This document shows, piece by piece, positions 1 to 9,960 of a stretch of DNA of 64,000 nt. The stretch covers positions 2,258,001 through 2,322,000 of the forward strand of contig JAUCEF010000003.1 of assembly GCA_033558025.1 (NCBI GenBank), written 5' to 3'. The stretch is from Phytophthora sp. 'mugwort' (lineage: Eukaryota > Oomycota > Peronosporomycetes > Peronosporales > Peronosporaceae). A program made the position numbers and the translations under genes. How positions within the stretch are numbered: position 1 is the stretch's first letter; each line of letters starts with the position of its first letter. The notes below the pieces were generated by a model. That model had not been told where the DNA came from. It made no database searches and saw only the letters and a program-made list of their open reading frames with translations.

Positions 1-19
1 ACGTCGCAGACTCCTTCAC

Positions 20-448
20 TTACGTGTTGCCGGCGCTGCCGACCGGACCTGATACTACCGTCGTCACCCGACACTACTGCGGCGAGATCATGATGTGGCT
101 CGGCGTGTTTCTAGTGGCGACGTACACGCTTCCAACGTTTGCTCTGCAGTGCTGTAGTGTGTCCAGCGATCGTGATGCTGCTTCTCTCGGGCATCCGGCC
201 ACTCGAGAAGCAGGCGGAAGAGCGCTGGGGGGAAAACAAAACATAACCAAAACCAAATAGAAGGCCCCATTCATTCATTAAAGAGCGCTGGGGGGACAAA
301 GGTGTACCAAAAGTTCAAGGCTCAGACGATTGTACTGCTGCCGGTGCCCAAGCGCACGCTGTACGCCACGAAGAATGCGAAGATCGCGTGGGTGTCGACA
401 AAACCAACACGCAGCGAGAAGGGTAAGCTGAGCCGGGGTAACAGGTAG
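20..448 (+). pseudogene. Decayed paralog of the DUF1295 membrane protein (C-terminal part)
   Basis: Pieces of the C-terminal half of the DUF1295 protein encoded at 5229-6101 can be read here in successive frames. They are a YYxRHP piece near 50-75, the YCGEIMMW motif near 79-102, a membrane helix ending in PLEKQAEERWG near 150-232, and a tail VYQKFKAQT..LLPVPKR from about 302 with a stop at 446-448. At least three frameshifts separate them. One is an extra G in a G6 run; another region carries a 15-bp direct repeat (218-232 and 281-295) that brackets 48 bp of unrelated sequence. No ORF spans the region, so it cannot make a working protein. The window start cuts off whatever lay upstream. The intact relative lies about 5 kb away on the opposite strand. 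Homology is seen directly; a duplication followed by decay is inferred. Confidence 0.75.
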
Positions 449-912
449 GGGAGCTTTTCAGTTGAAGTTACGTTGTACTCATCTGGTATTTTGTCGCTGC
501 AAAAACGCGAATTGATTGTGTAAAACCACAGACGCGTTAATGTTGTAGTCTAGTATCCGAGTAACCGGCCGCAACCCCGACATCTTTGGTCTCAGCTCGA
601 TTTCTATCATATTCGTTGGTTTTTGATAAGATGAGCAACGTTTATGCTACATTATAATTCTCGCGGACCCATAGCTAAGTACATGTAGTACTTCGAAGTA
701 TTCATCAATTGTCATTGCTTACAAAACGTACGAACTTTAATCTTGGGTACAGGAGAAACTAAATTTGTTTGATCTCGACGGGTTTTTAAGTATATTGAGT
801 ATTCAGCGGGGGAGGGAAGTTTTCTCTAAACTAAAGAGTATATCTTAGAGGTACAGTACGCGATTTCGTAGCCACAAATAGAGCATTACCAGGGTGTATT
901 CTTGGCGAGTGT
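449..912. other. Intergenic, no gene seen
   Basis: This AT-rich stretch lies between the DUF1295 pseudogene and the membrane-protein gene and presumably holds the promoter of the latter. I see no ORF with coding character, no tRNA and no recognisable oomycete initiator element. Confidence 0.5.
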
Positions 913-2694
913 TTGAGTTTTTGCCACAATCCTTATTCCATGAAATCTCCCACTGTCGTAGGCTTACGGCTTGTTCGTGCCTGGAAACGACTGCAAGTCA
1001 GCTATTATGGCGGCAAGTACTCTATCGAGCGGGTGCTGGCGTTAGAAGTCTACACAAGAAAGACGTCGCGGTTACGCGTATGTTTAGTGTGTCTGGCAAC
1101 TCCACTGCCAATGATTGCGCTCGTCGTAGCTCAGGAATTGGTGCCACTGCAAGATCCAAGCGAAGGGTGGCGAGCGAATTACGGATTTTGGATTCGCGTG
1201 ACAATGCTCATTTTCGTTGGAATTCCTCCATTGACTGTCCAAGCAACTTATTTCATCGATGGCATCAAAATCTCCGTCGTTCGTCAATTTGTCTTGTCGC
1301 TCTGCGTGTCGATATGTGTTATCTCGTGCGCATTGGTTGTTGCTGCCCGTCTTATTTTCCCAATCCCTTTTTTCCTTGTGACACTGACACCTGTGCTTTA
1401 CGTGGTACTAATCGTCTCTTTTTGGGTCGTAGTGGGGAAACAAACCTTGCTTCAAATGCTGGCACGGCAAAATGAGCTGATCCCGTTTATAAGCTATATC
1501 TCCACCAAGTTCATACCAGTGTTCCTGTATCCTGCATATGAAGCGCTATTTCGCTTTGCAGCAGGATCTCAATATCAGTTTTTCGTAATTCTTCTTTTGC
1601 CTTTGATTAAGTTGGCATTGAAGAATATCATGCTGCGATGCACTGCACACATGGAAGATATGACACCTGAAGCAGTGATCTTTACGGTCGACTTTTTCAA
1701 TGCAGTATACATGGCCACATGCATGCAGAGCTCTTCCTCGGTCACTTCCGTCACGCTTATCACTCTCACCGACGTGACTCAAACAGTTATCATGATATAT
1801 GGATTGCACCGTCGAACTGCCACAATTCTGTCTAGGCTTACCAAGATTGGTAACTCGGAGAGGAATGAATTACTTTTGGCACTGTGCTCCTTGTGTCGAG
1901 ATCGTGACGCAATTGAGAACCAGAGACGCACTGGTATACGCATACGCTCCTGCCTACCCCATGATTTGTCTGAGACTGAAAAGTCGATTTTGAAACAGCT
2001 TGACATTCTTGAGATGAGAACATTTCTGCCATTCGGAGGGACCTTTCTGATTCAGCCTAAACGGTGGTTTAGCATTTACCGAACTCGACGCAACGGTCCA
2101 GTGTATCCTGTTTCTCCCACCATGATTCACATTGTGCCATCGACTATTAGGAAAGATGACAGCGGGCTGCAGTCGAAGCGGAACTCCCGACAGCCCGTGA
2201 GCGCAACCCAGTCTATGATTCTACTAGATACCTTGAAGACGCTGTTCACTACCGAGTGCCTCATCATTGGCTCCTACCTAGAAGCAATTATCCCATTATT
2301 GTATTCCAGCTACGTGTATGTGATGGTTCATTTCCCAAATGCACGCTATCATACGGAAATGACTGGTGTCAACCGCGAAAACGTAGGGTCGACAGTTCTA
2401 CCTGTTTTCATTTTTGCACTGTTGCAGATTGCATCGATGGGGGTGCTTGCGGCAGTGATAAAGCGAAATTGCGGGATGAAAGCACTATATCAGCTTGCGT
2501 TCGTTTTGGAGACACAGACGGCCCTGATTCAGGTCAAGTGGGTGTTCTGGACAGCTCTGACATTGTGTTTTCGCCTGGTGCATTTTGGTACGGTCTCGAG
2601 TATTGTAATGTACACCCTCTCGGTGAAACTAACGATACTACGCGTTCTTGTGCCCGCAGGTGTCGACTTTACGTTCGAATTCGCTCGACAGTGA
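913..2694 (+). CDS. Multi-pass membrane protein, oomycete-type, function unknown
   Basis: A single uninterrupted 593-codon ORF. Hydrophobic stretches suitable for membrane helices lie near residues 54-76, 93-113, 124-146, 149-173, 190-210, 221-239, 448-474, 491-515 and 550-570. A long hydrophilic middle (about 295-435, rich in Arg, Ser and charged residues) probably forms a cytosolic loop. The N-terminus has no signal peptide; a YYGGKYSIERVLALE segment precedes the first helix. I see no transporter signature or known domain. The architecture (two helix bundles flanking a polar loop) resembles hypothetical membrane proteins seen in several copies in Phytophthora genomes, but I cannot assign a substrate. 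The first ATG at 913 was used; an ATG at codon 10 (position 940) is an alternative. No intron is needed. Confidence 0.8.
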   Translation: MSFCHNPYSMKSPTVVGLRLVRAWKRLQVSYYGGKYSIERVLALEVYTRKTSRLRVCLVCLATPLPMIALVVAQELVPLQDPSEGWRANYGFWIRVTMLIFVGIPPLTVQATYFIDGIKISVVRQFVLSLCVSICVISCALVVAARLIFPIPFFLVTLTPVLYVVLIVSFWVVVGKQTLLQMLARQNELIPFISYISTKFIPVFLYPAYEALFRFAAGSQYQFFVILLLPLIKLALKNIMLRCTAHMEDMTPEAVIFTVDFFNAVYMATCMQSSSSVTSVTLITLTDVTQTVIMIYGLHRRTATILSRLTKIGNSERNELLLALCSLCRDRDAIENQRRTGIRIRSCLPHDLSETEKSILKQLDILEMRTFLPFGGTFLIQPKRWFSIYRTRRNGPVYPVSPTMIHIVPSTIRKDDSGLQSKRNSRQPVSATQSMILLDTLKTLFTTECLIIGSYLEAIIPLLYSSYVYVMVHFPNARYHTEMTGVNRENVGSTVLPVFIFALLQIASMGVLAAVIKRNCGMKALYQLAFVLETQTALIQVKWVFWTALTLCFRLVHFGTVSSIVMYTLSVKLTILRVLVPAGVDFTFEFARQ

Positions 2695-3364
2695 CTACAC
2701 TTCTGCCCAGCCATAGATGGAAGCAAAGCTACTAACAATTTTGTCGATCATTGAAGTTGACAGTAGTTCAAACTTTCAGTTATTCAAAGCTGCCTAATTC
2801 TCTATTAATGTTTGCGCTGAGCGATGATATCATACCTTCACAAGCTTGACTTGGGCTGGAGCTGGCGGCTCTGTGATCTTATCACGCAATAACTACATGT
2901 AGAGCTGAAAATGGAACTTGTCAACGCCACAATTCGCATGGAAGCTATGCACTACGGAAAGTGAGCGGTGCACGGTCATGCAATATGATGCCAACTTTGA
3001 GTGACATAAAAGTTGTATTCTGATTGAGCTAGTGTCAGCTTCAAAGACAAATTTTAGACAGCTTTGCTTGACGATTAAGCCAGCTGTGACCGGACAAAGG
3101 TGTAGAGCTGCAGCAATTATACTAGAAAACTTTATTATATTACCATTTTCAGAAGACTTACAGGTCGTTTGGGCCCTGTGAATCAATGCAATACTGCTGA
3201 TTAATAAAATGTCGGGGGACTTTCATTGTCCTGCTTTTATTGGGTGCATTTCAAAATAGCTGATCTCTTTTCTGCTATTCCTGTCAGTGGGAGCGGCTTA
3301 TCTAAAATAGTGCTACCTCTTGGCCCTGTGCACTTGCTTTCTCTTCAAATTGGGAAGAATCGCC
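2695..3364. other. Intergenic, no gene seen
   Basis: AT-rich spacer between two plus-strand genes. A 97-codon minus-strand ORF at 2893-3186 has no coding signature. The last 100 bp before 3365 are likely the promoter and 5' leader of the coiled-coil gene. Confidence 0.5.
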
Positions 3365-5003
3365 ATGGACAAGCGCTCAATGTCGAGTGCCAAGTTTAAG
3401 CAGCCGGGAGTGGGGAACCGTGCCAAGGCCGTGACGCTTTTGCTTCGTGTAAGTCTTACAGCTCTCATGCTCTACATTCCATCCGAAAATCCACTAATTC
3501 CTTGGCGATAAATATTTCCAGGAGGAAGTGAAGAGTGACAAAAGACAAGCCGTGGCAGACGCCCTGACAGCCAAACTTACAGCCAAATACGCGAAACAAG
3601 ACCCAGTTTTCGCCTCTTCGATTGCCGCCATGGCCACGCGCCTTTTGTTACACTCGCAAAAGCGAGTGATGGAGGCCGATATCGTGGCTCTCGAAGCGGT
3701 GGTCAAGAAGATGAGTCTGGAGCGTCAAAAGCTAAAGCAACACGGCAGCAACAACGACAATAAAGGAGGTATCAGTGCTCGAGAAAGAGGCAGTGGAGAC
3801 GTCTCTAGATGTACTGGAGACGCTGGAGGTGAAGCTGGATCTAACGGACCATCAGCTAATCTGGAGGCTCTAAAGGGACAAGACGAGTGGGTTTTGCTAA
3901 ACGCTCTCACTCTGGTGGAATTTGAGAGCGATCAGGAGAAGGAAAAGGCAAAAGTGCTGGAGAAAAAGAGGATGCAGAAGGCGTGGCTTGATGCTCAGCA
4001 GTTGGAGAAAGCGAAACATCGTGACACGGAAAAGAAAATGGGTGAAGAAGCATTTCAATACCAGGTACAAGATCTGGGCCAGTGGCGAGAGCAGGAGAGC
4101 GCCAAACAGCAGAGACAGCACGAAAGCATCATGAAAGTTCGTCGAGAACGAGACGAGCAGTTAAGACAGCAAAAGCTTACAATGGAGCGCTATGAAGTCC
4201 AGCGCAAACAGGAAGAAGCAGCGGAGGTGGAACGTGTTCAAGCAGAGCTGAAGCGTCTGGAAACAGACGCTCGTCATCGACGCGAGACGGAGCATGCGCG
4301 CATGAAGAAGTTGCAGGCCGAAAACACGCTGGTGCAACAACACAAAAGTCGAGTGAAATTGCAGGAGCATCAGGAAGATGTGGAGCTCATGGAAGCTTAT
4401 GCTCGTCGGCTGGCGAGAGAAGACGAAGAGCGTATGCGTCGATTGCAGTCAAACCTCCAACGCCGTGATCAGCAGCAGATGGGGATCGCTGAAAGTCTAC
4501 AGGCACAAATGAAACAGAGGGCGCTCAGTGACGAGCATCGCGCAGAGGAATATCAGAAGAAGAAGGATACAACCGACCTCTTGAAGCAACAAAAGAGGCA
4601 GGAGGCGCGGCAGAAAGAGGCATTTGAACGGCAACAATTCCTCTTGGAGCAGCGAGCTCAGAAGCAGCAGCGAGAGCGCCAAGAAATTGACGATGATCTG
4701 ACTTTTGCGCGTCAATATCACTCTGAAGGCCGAGCTGCCATTGAGGCCCAACAACGTCAGGCTCGAGGCGTACGCCAGCGTAATAAGAGCTTCCAGGAGA
4801 AGCTGATCGTTCAAATGGTGGAGCAGAGGCAGGGGCAGCCAATGTCGCCGCTGCATCTGCCACGAACGCTGATGAATAGCCGCGAAAAGCACTTGAACGC
4901 GAAGCTGCTTGAGAAGCTTCAAGACCCGGACATGGGCCAGAAGGTATTGGAGAAACTGAGTCCCGCGAAGGAAGCTCCCGTGATCGCAACCAGCTTCTAT
5001 TGA
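3365..5003 (+). CDS. Long coiled-coil protein (two exons)
   Basis: Exon 1 is 3365-3448 (28 codons from ATG), the intron is 3449-3521 (73 bp, GTAAGT donor and TTTCCAG acceptor, phase 0), and exon 2 is 3522-5003; the product is 521 residues. The intron assignment rests on frame continuity: exon 2 has no good ATG of its own near the start. The N-terminal 90 residues are a compact helical region (AVADALTAKLTAKYAK, then ATRLLLHSQKRVMEADI). A low-complexity Gly/Ser/Asn linker follows. From about residue 150 to 470 the chain is an almost continuous Glu/Lys/Arg/Gln-rich heptad coiled coil of trichohyalin type. The composition resembles flagellar or basal-body coiled-coil proteins, and oomycete zoospores are flagellate, but I see no diagnostic motif, so that role is only a guess. 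It converges on the DUF1295 gene 225 bp downstream. Confidence 0.85.
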
Positions 5004-5228
5004 TCAAAGCCCAATCAGCCTTTAAGCCATCACACACAAAAACATGCTTGCTTGTATTTCGATTCTTTGAATTGACAAGCTTATGTGGTATTCATTAAAT
5101 ACAGGCCGCACCCGTATGAACTGGGTGCGGCTCACAAAATACCTTGATGGCAAAATTGAGGTGGAATTCACAATATCCCAGTAAAATAAAGCTGTGATCA
5201 AAAGTCACGTCATTTCCACTCGTCATTT

Positions 5229-6101
5229 CTAGTCTCCTCCCCGCTTACGTCTCTTCGTTTTGCGCTTGGGCATGGGAAGCAACACACTCGTTTGCGCCTT
5301 GTACTCCTGATACGCCTTGGTTTGTCCCCAGCGCTCTTCCGCCTGTTTTTCCAGTAGTGGAATACCCGACACAAACATGAGCAGGAATGTCACGAACACG
5401 GGACTCACGGCAGCCCAGCTCTTCAATGTCGTGGTCGACAGCGTGTGCACGCTGACGCAAAAGACGCCGACCCACATCATTATTTCGCCGCAATAGTTCG
5501 GGTGACGGCTGTAGTACCAGAGCCCGCTCTGGATAAACTCGCCCTTCTTGCTCTCGTCGCGACGAAACTGCGTCTTTTGATAATCGGCCGCGACCTCCAT
5601 CGCGTAGCCGACGGCCCAAAGGAAAACGCCAGCGATATCCAGCGGCGATACTCGCAGGTCGCGGACGCCATGTTGGAGCGTCAGTAGCACAGGCAGTACT
5701 GTGAGCAACACCCATAGGCCCTGGATACTCCAGACCCCGAGGAACCGCAACGGGTTGACGCGAATGTCTTTAAAGCGCTTGTCCTCACCGCACTCGCTGA
5801 TGCGCAGGAACAGGAAAGAACCGAGACGAACGCACCAGAGCCACACGAGCGTGGTCAGCAGTGACTCGCGCCAGGAGACGGGGCCGCTGGCGCTGTAGGC
5901 CAGGAGGGTCACAACGGCGTACGTGATGGAGCCCGTGAGGTCGAAAAAACGCTCATCCTGCTTGGGGACGGCGTAGAGCGCCGAGAGCAACTGGATGCCC
6001 ACACACACGAACGCGTACAGCTGGAGCTCCGTGTAGTGGGCCACTAGCATGACCAACGAGAGGGCGACCACCAACCCGGCGATGTTGCGCAGGAACTCCA
6101 T
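5229..6101 (-). CDS. DUF1295 family membrane protein (steroid 5-alpha reductase/ICMT-like fold)
   Basis: The protein has about 290 residues with six or seven hydrophobic helices and the family signature near the C-terminus: QKTQFR, a GLWYYSRHPNYCGEIMMW block, then PLLEKQAEERWG and YQEYK. In related steroid reductases and isoprenylcysteine methyltransferases this RHPNY..E block contributes to cofactor binding at the membrane face, so an ER-type membrane reductase or methyltransferase is likely; the substrate cannot be read. The very basic tail (KRKTKRRKRGG) could act in ER retention. The ORF is open back to an ATG at 6194, which would add 31 hydrophilic residues. I prefer the ATG at 6101 because the first helix follows it directly, as in other family members. 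A broken relative lies at the left window edge. Confidence 0.88.
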   Translation of the reverse strand: MEFLRNIAGLVVALSLVMLVAHYTELQLYAFVCVGIQLLSALYAVPKQDERFFDLTGSITYAVVTLLAYSASGPVSWRESLLTTLVWLWCVRLGSFLFLRISECGEDKRFKDIRVNPLRFLGVWSIQGLWVLLTVLPVLLTLQHGVRDLRVSPLDIAGVFLWAVGYAMEVAADYQKTQFRRDESKKGEFIQSGLWYYSRHPNYCGEIMMWVGVFCVSVHTLSTTTLKSWAAVSPVFVTFLLMFVSGIPLLEKQAEERWGQTKAYQEYKAQTSVLLPMPKRKTKRRKRGGD

Positions 6102-6194
6102 GATACTTAAGAGGGAACAAGGATCAAGAACTTGTGCGGTCCCAGGTATCAAGAAGGTCTCAACTTCGACCGTCGAGTTCGTTGGCGAAATCAA

Positions 6195-6740
6195 TCATTT
6201 CACATCGTTAATGCTGGTTATTGTATGCGTCGTCTTCAACTCGTTAACCACTAAAAATGTTTATCGAAGCAGTATTGCTCCCATATTGTCCCAAAGGTAA
6301 CGCGGAAAGACTGGGTGATCTGCATCCAGATAAGCATTTTGGCCTACTCGGGCAGCCTGAGAACCGAGCATGAACGCTAAATTGATGGAATGATCACTGT
6401 CACGAGTTGCTTCACAAAAGCTCTGCCAGTGGATTCGAGCAGCACGTGTTGCGTATATGAATGAATTGTGAGGAGAGATTGTAAGGCAGGCGTCCTTACG
6501 CAGACCATCATATTCTGGTCGTGAAGTCCGCCAAAGCGCTCATTGCTGTATTTGTACTCGGCGTTAATGTATCCCTAGGTATCGTCGAGCGTGGGCCCTG
6601 TACTCACACTCCAGTCCGCTCCGCTGCTCGACGGGTCGGTCCTGTTGATGCAAGGACCGTGCACCCGGGTCATGGGTCTTGTTCGCTTCGCGTATCAGGC
6701 GAACTACCGTTGTAACCTTAAGCTGCGAGTGATTGCGCTC
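6195..6740. other. Intergenic, no gene seen
   Basis: This stretch lies between the DUF1295 gene and the recombinase remnant. Short ORFs at 6521-6715 lack any recognisable motif. It should include the promoter of the minus-strand DUF1295 gene. Confidence 0.45.
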
Positions 6741-7043
6741 TCAAAATGCCGGTAGGAGCTCGAGTCTGCTCATCCCGATTTCGAACAGATTATCGGCTTC
6801 TTCTTCGGTCTGCACAGTCGAGACGGCAGATCCTGTCGCCGCCTCAACTTCAGCGGTGATACGCTTCATCAGCATTAACCACTCGGAGAGTGTGTTGGCT
6901 TTTTGGCGGGTCGAGAGATCCCGACTAGTTACTCGGCGGAAGGGTGGGTACCCAAGCGCCACGTTCTCCAACCACCACAACTTCCAAGCTGTAAGCGTGT
7001 CGGTGCTGGAAAAGTCGAAGCTGGTGTGGTGGAGTGGATCCAC
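6741..7043 (-). pseudogene. C-terminal domain remnant of a tyrosine-recombinase element protein
   Basis: A 100-codon open stretch reads LTAWKLWWLENVALGYPPFRR followed by a conserved-looking helical segment (RDLSTRQKANTLSEWLMLMKRI) and an acidic tail. A W.LWW..N...PPFR pattern is, to my recollection, characteristic of the C-terminal region of a tyrosine-recombinase-like protein repeated in Phytophthora genomes. It lies on the same strand and downstream of the recombinase catalytic remnant at 7902-9536, in the correct order. It has no start of its own and is separated from the rest by about 860 bp. The link to the recombinase is an inference from order and motif memory, not from an alignment. 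Confidence 0.4.
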
Positions 7044-7901
7044 TGAATTTCAGTAGGATCCCAACTCACCTCACACGCACTGCGCCCAGACACCGACTCA
7101 CGGGAGGGGTACTCCGACGGCCGTGTAGTTGTTGAGTGGTTCACCTCGTGTACCCGTCGGCGGGCTGGTACGCTCTCTCGTTGACACGAGATGCGCACTT
7201 GGTGGGCCTTGTACGTCCTTGTGGGGACTTGGGAAGGGTGGATCTGCGCGGGTATTCCTGTGCACGAGATCCGATGTTGGTTTGGTCTTGAGCTCTTTGC
7301 GTAGACCTTGTGGATCTCTAATAGAATACGAGATCCGGAGTTGTTCCTTCTTGAGGTGTCCTTGCTCCTTATCGGAGTTGTCCTTGTTCTTTACGATGCT
7401 TGCCGCCTCCGATAGCGGGATCTTGAGGGGCGTTGAGAAGCCAAAGGGCGAGCGCGACCTGGCCAAGCTATCCAGGGGCTGTCACGTGTGCAGGAAGATC
7501 GCCAAAGTTAGACTTGATCTATGTATGGGGCCAAAAGAAATCCCCTATTCAATAGTCAAGTCTGTCTTCCAGTGCAAATTCGGTTTTGATTTATACCTTA
7601 GCCTATCTACCTTCGGATCCCATCCCAAAACCTATTCTACAGACTACTTATAACCCAGGATTCCCATCTCTGACCTATTCCTGGCCACCCGTCTCCACTC
7701 TACCTCCCTTTAGCTACGGATTTTCAACCCGGTTGCACTAAACGGATCGGATCTAGTACTTAGACCTTACTCCACGGGACGGATCCAGGATCCGTACCAT
7801 ATACAGACCTGGCGTGTCGCATGGTCCGGATCCATCAACCTTGACGCTGTTATGGCTGCCGCTGATGACATGGATCTTCCGGCTACCGGTCAACTTCCAT
7901 C
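7044..7901. other. Unassigned block splitting the recombinase remnant
   Basis: About 860 bp between two parts of what appears to be one minus-strand recombinase gene. It contains several GGATCC-containing short repeats and open frames on both strands (7129-7653 plus, 7098-7466 minus) without recognisable motifs. It could be an inserted solo LTR or other small element, or a degenerate linker. I could not identify terminal repeats or a target duplication. Confidence 0.35.
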
Positions 7902-9536
7902 TTATCCGGATCTGCAATACCACACTGGCGGGGAGGAAGTGGAACTGATTGTCCCAGAAATTGACGCGGGTGTTTTGTTCTCGGTGCTGGCCAGCGGTGA
8001 TGGAAGTGCGGCAATCGGACCACCGATCCGGCTTCTGCTAGCAGCTCCTTTGATCGTCTGCTTCAGGACATCGCGCATGATATTTCCTAGTGAGACTGCT
8101 TTTTCGTCCAGCATTGTGCTAAAGCCTCGCAACAAAACGTCAGGCAGTTCTTTCACTGCCGACCTCGTCTCTTACATTTGCCTGTATATCTCGATGTAGG
8201 GCGGGATGACCGTGGGTCGCATCCATGGTGAGTCGCAAGTGATGACTTGACTTCGAAGTCGCGCCATTGCTATCGGGTCTCGAAACAAGTACGTGGATAG
8301 CAACGCATGAGAGGGCGGCAGCTTCTCCCGCAAATAATCGTCATGATAAACCAGTGACGCTAGGCAAAGGTGAAGTAGCAGTTGAAAATCATCAACATCC
8401 ACCAGCCTCGAAAATACCCGCGCCACATCCACTTTTACGGTTGAACCCACCGGCGAAGCAAAATGGGGCGGTAGTGGGGCAAAGCCAGCCTTGTTGAGGG
8501 GCATCCCGGCAATGATGCGACCGAGAAACTGGTCGCCGGCGCTCTCGTATCGAAAGTAGCGGTCTTGGACACCACGGAGGGACCAACCACAGCGAGGGCA
8601 CACGCTGACAATTGATGGCCTTCCCGTGGAGCCGCTGCATGCGTATGAGGCCACTCCCTTCCGAATGGAGTGTGTACCGTAAGATTTTCCGTTGTCATCG
8701 ATTTAGAGAGCTTCTACTAGTGCCTTGCCGAACCGCAGCTTTTGGTTAGACCCGGGAAGAGAGCCTCCGGTTTCTGAAGCGGGTTGCATGCCAAGTATAC
8801 CGCCAGAGCTGCTACCCAACAGGTAGCCGGCACCCCCGGATTGGCATACATATGTCGGGGGTCCTTGAGCCCACTGCCCTCTTGTCGTTTTGTGAAGCAC
8901 GCAGCCGATGCTGTCCTCCGCACCACTAAATGCGACGTACGCACCGTCTCGACAGACTTGGAGCGGCACATCAGGTTTCATTGAGTCGTAAGGAAAAGGT
9001 GAGCAAAACCTCCGTCGTTTCTCCCCAGAATCGTGCTACATATCTTCTCGTACATTGAATACGTCAGCGCGCTTCCCAGAGCTGCGGATGTCAGCAGTCT
9101 GCCCGGTCTCGGCCTGCAGGCGCTTGATCCCGGAGAACAGCGTCTTCATCCCCTCGCCGTACTCGTCCGGGACCGGCACGTCGTTCCGTCGCTACAATTC
9201 TTCATGGCGCTGCGATAGCCGCTCACTGTGACAGCTTTTAAGTCCTTCTCTTGGCCAAAAGAAACGCCTCAAAGGCCTTTGGCGTGAATACAGAGGGGTC
9301 CAGCTCTCCTGATGCAGTGAAGAAGCGCTAAGGGTTGACAAGGTTTTGTTCGTCATAACCCATGTGCGGATGCCCTTGAGGTAGCTTTTGTATGTGCTTG
9401 CTGAACCCGCCGCGATGCACCGGGCATGAACGCCCGCACCGTCTAGCTCTAGCGCGTCGGTGACTGGCACGGACTCCCACTCTGCATTACCATCACCATC
9501 GCCACGCAGTGAGCGCGAGCCGCTTGCTGCTTCCAT
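7902..9536 (-). pseudogene. Tyrosine recombinase (Crypton-like) pseudogene
   Basis: Read on the minus strand from 9536 downward, a tyrosine recombinase appears in pieces. A core-binding helix STYKSYLKGIRTW lies near 9380-9420. FTPKAFEAFLLAK and AVTVSGYRSAMKNCSDG follow in another frame, then a PVPDEYGEGMKTLFSGIK stretch. Next comes the catalytic core: DPRHMYANP near 8840, LFPG then SNQKLRFGKAL near 8740, the HxxR motif in GTHSIRKG near 8660, and CGWSLRGVQDRYF with the candidate nucleophile Tyr near 8575. A stop (8703-8705) and a TAA near 8172 interrupt an otherwise continuous frame, and several frameshifts lie further upstream. The C-terminal piece LPDVLLRGFSTMLDEK continues in frame after the second stop. 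The gene is dead. The family call rests on HxxR plus Tyr spacing; Crypton-like rather than DIRS-like is chosen because no RT is nearby. Confidence 0.65.
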
Positions 9537-9960
9537 GAAGAGGGTTGCCTGGTTTTGACGAATGAGAGCGGCTGCTGCAGCGCAAGAAATCTGCCTTACG
9601 TTGGGACCTGCAAAACGTGTTGATATCTTCCTGCAGGATAAATGTACAGAGGTGGGGGTGAATCATTAGCTCGATGACGGAAAAAATAGGGTCCTTGCCT
9701 TACGAGTCACTCATTCGTTGTATGGGCACCTTACATTTTCAAACGAATGAACATGTTGCGTACTATTGCATCCACAGCCTTGAGAGTCACAGTGGTGGGA
9801 TTAAACCTTAGATGCCACTACCGGTACTTGTAGAAGACTCGATGATGCAATCATCAGTTTGAAGTACATGTCCTTTGGAATGACCGCCCATTACGCCTGG
9901 GTTAAAGGTCGTGTCATACCGCAAATGTTTTAAACCCACTTTCGGTAATTCAACCCATTC
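9537..9960. other. Intergenic, COG7 upstream region
   Basis: No coding sequence is recognisable. The last 100 bp before 9961 should hold the COG7 promoter; I see no clear core element. Confidence 0.45.

Noticed and set aside
894..1475. 193-codon plus-strand ORF overlapping the membrane protein
   Set aside because: It lies in another frame over the conserved hydrophobic coding sequence and has no protein-like pattern.
4525..5037. 170-codon minus-strand ORF opposite the coiled-coil gene
   Set aside because: It is antisense to a repetitive Glu/Lys/Gln frame, which leaves long open frames on the other strand by composition.
7129..7653. 174-codon plus-strand ORF considered as a gene
   Set aside because: No motif, no splice partners, and it lies within a repeat remnant; kept only as an unassigned block.
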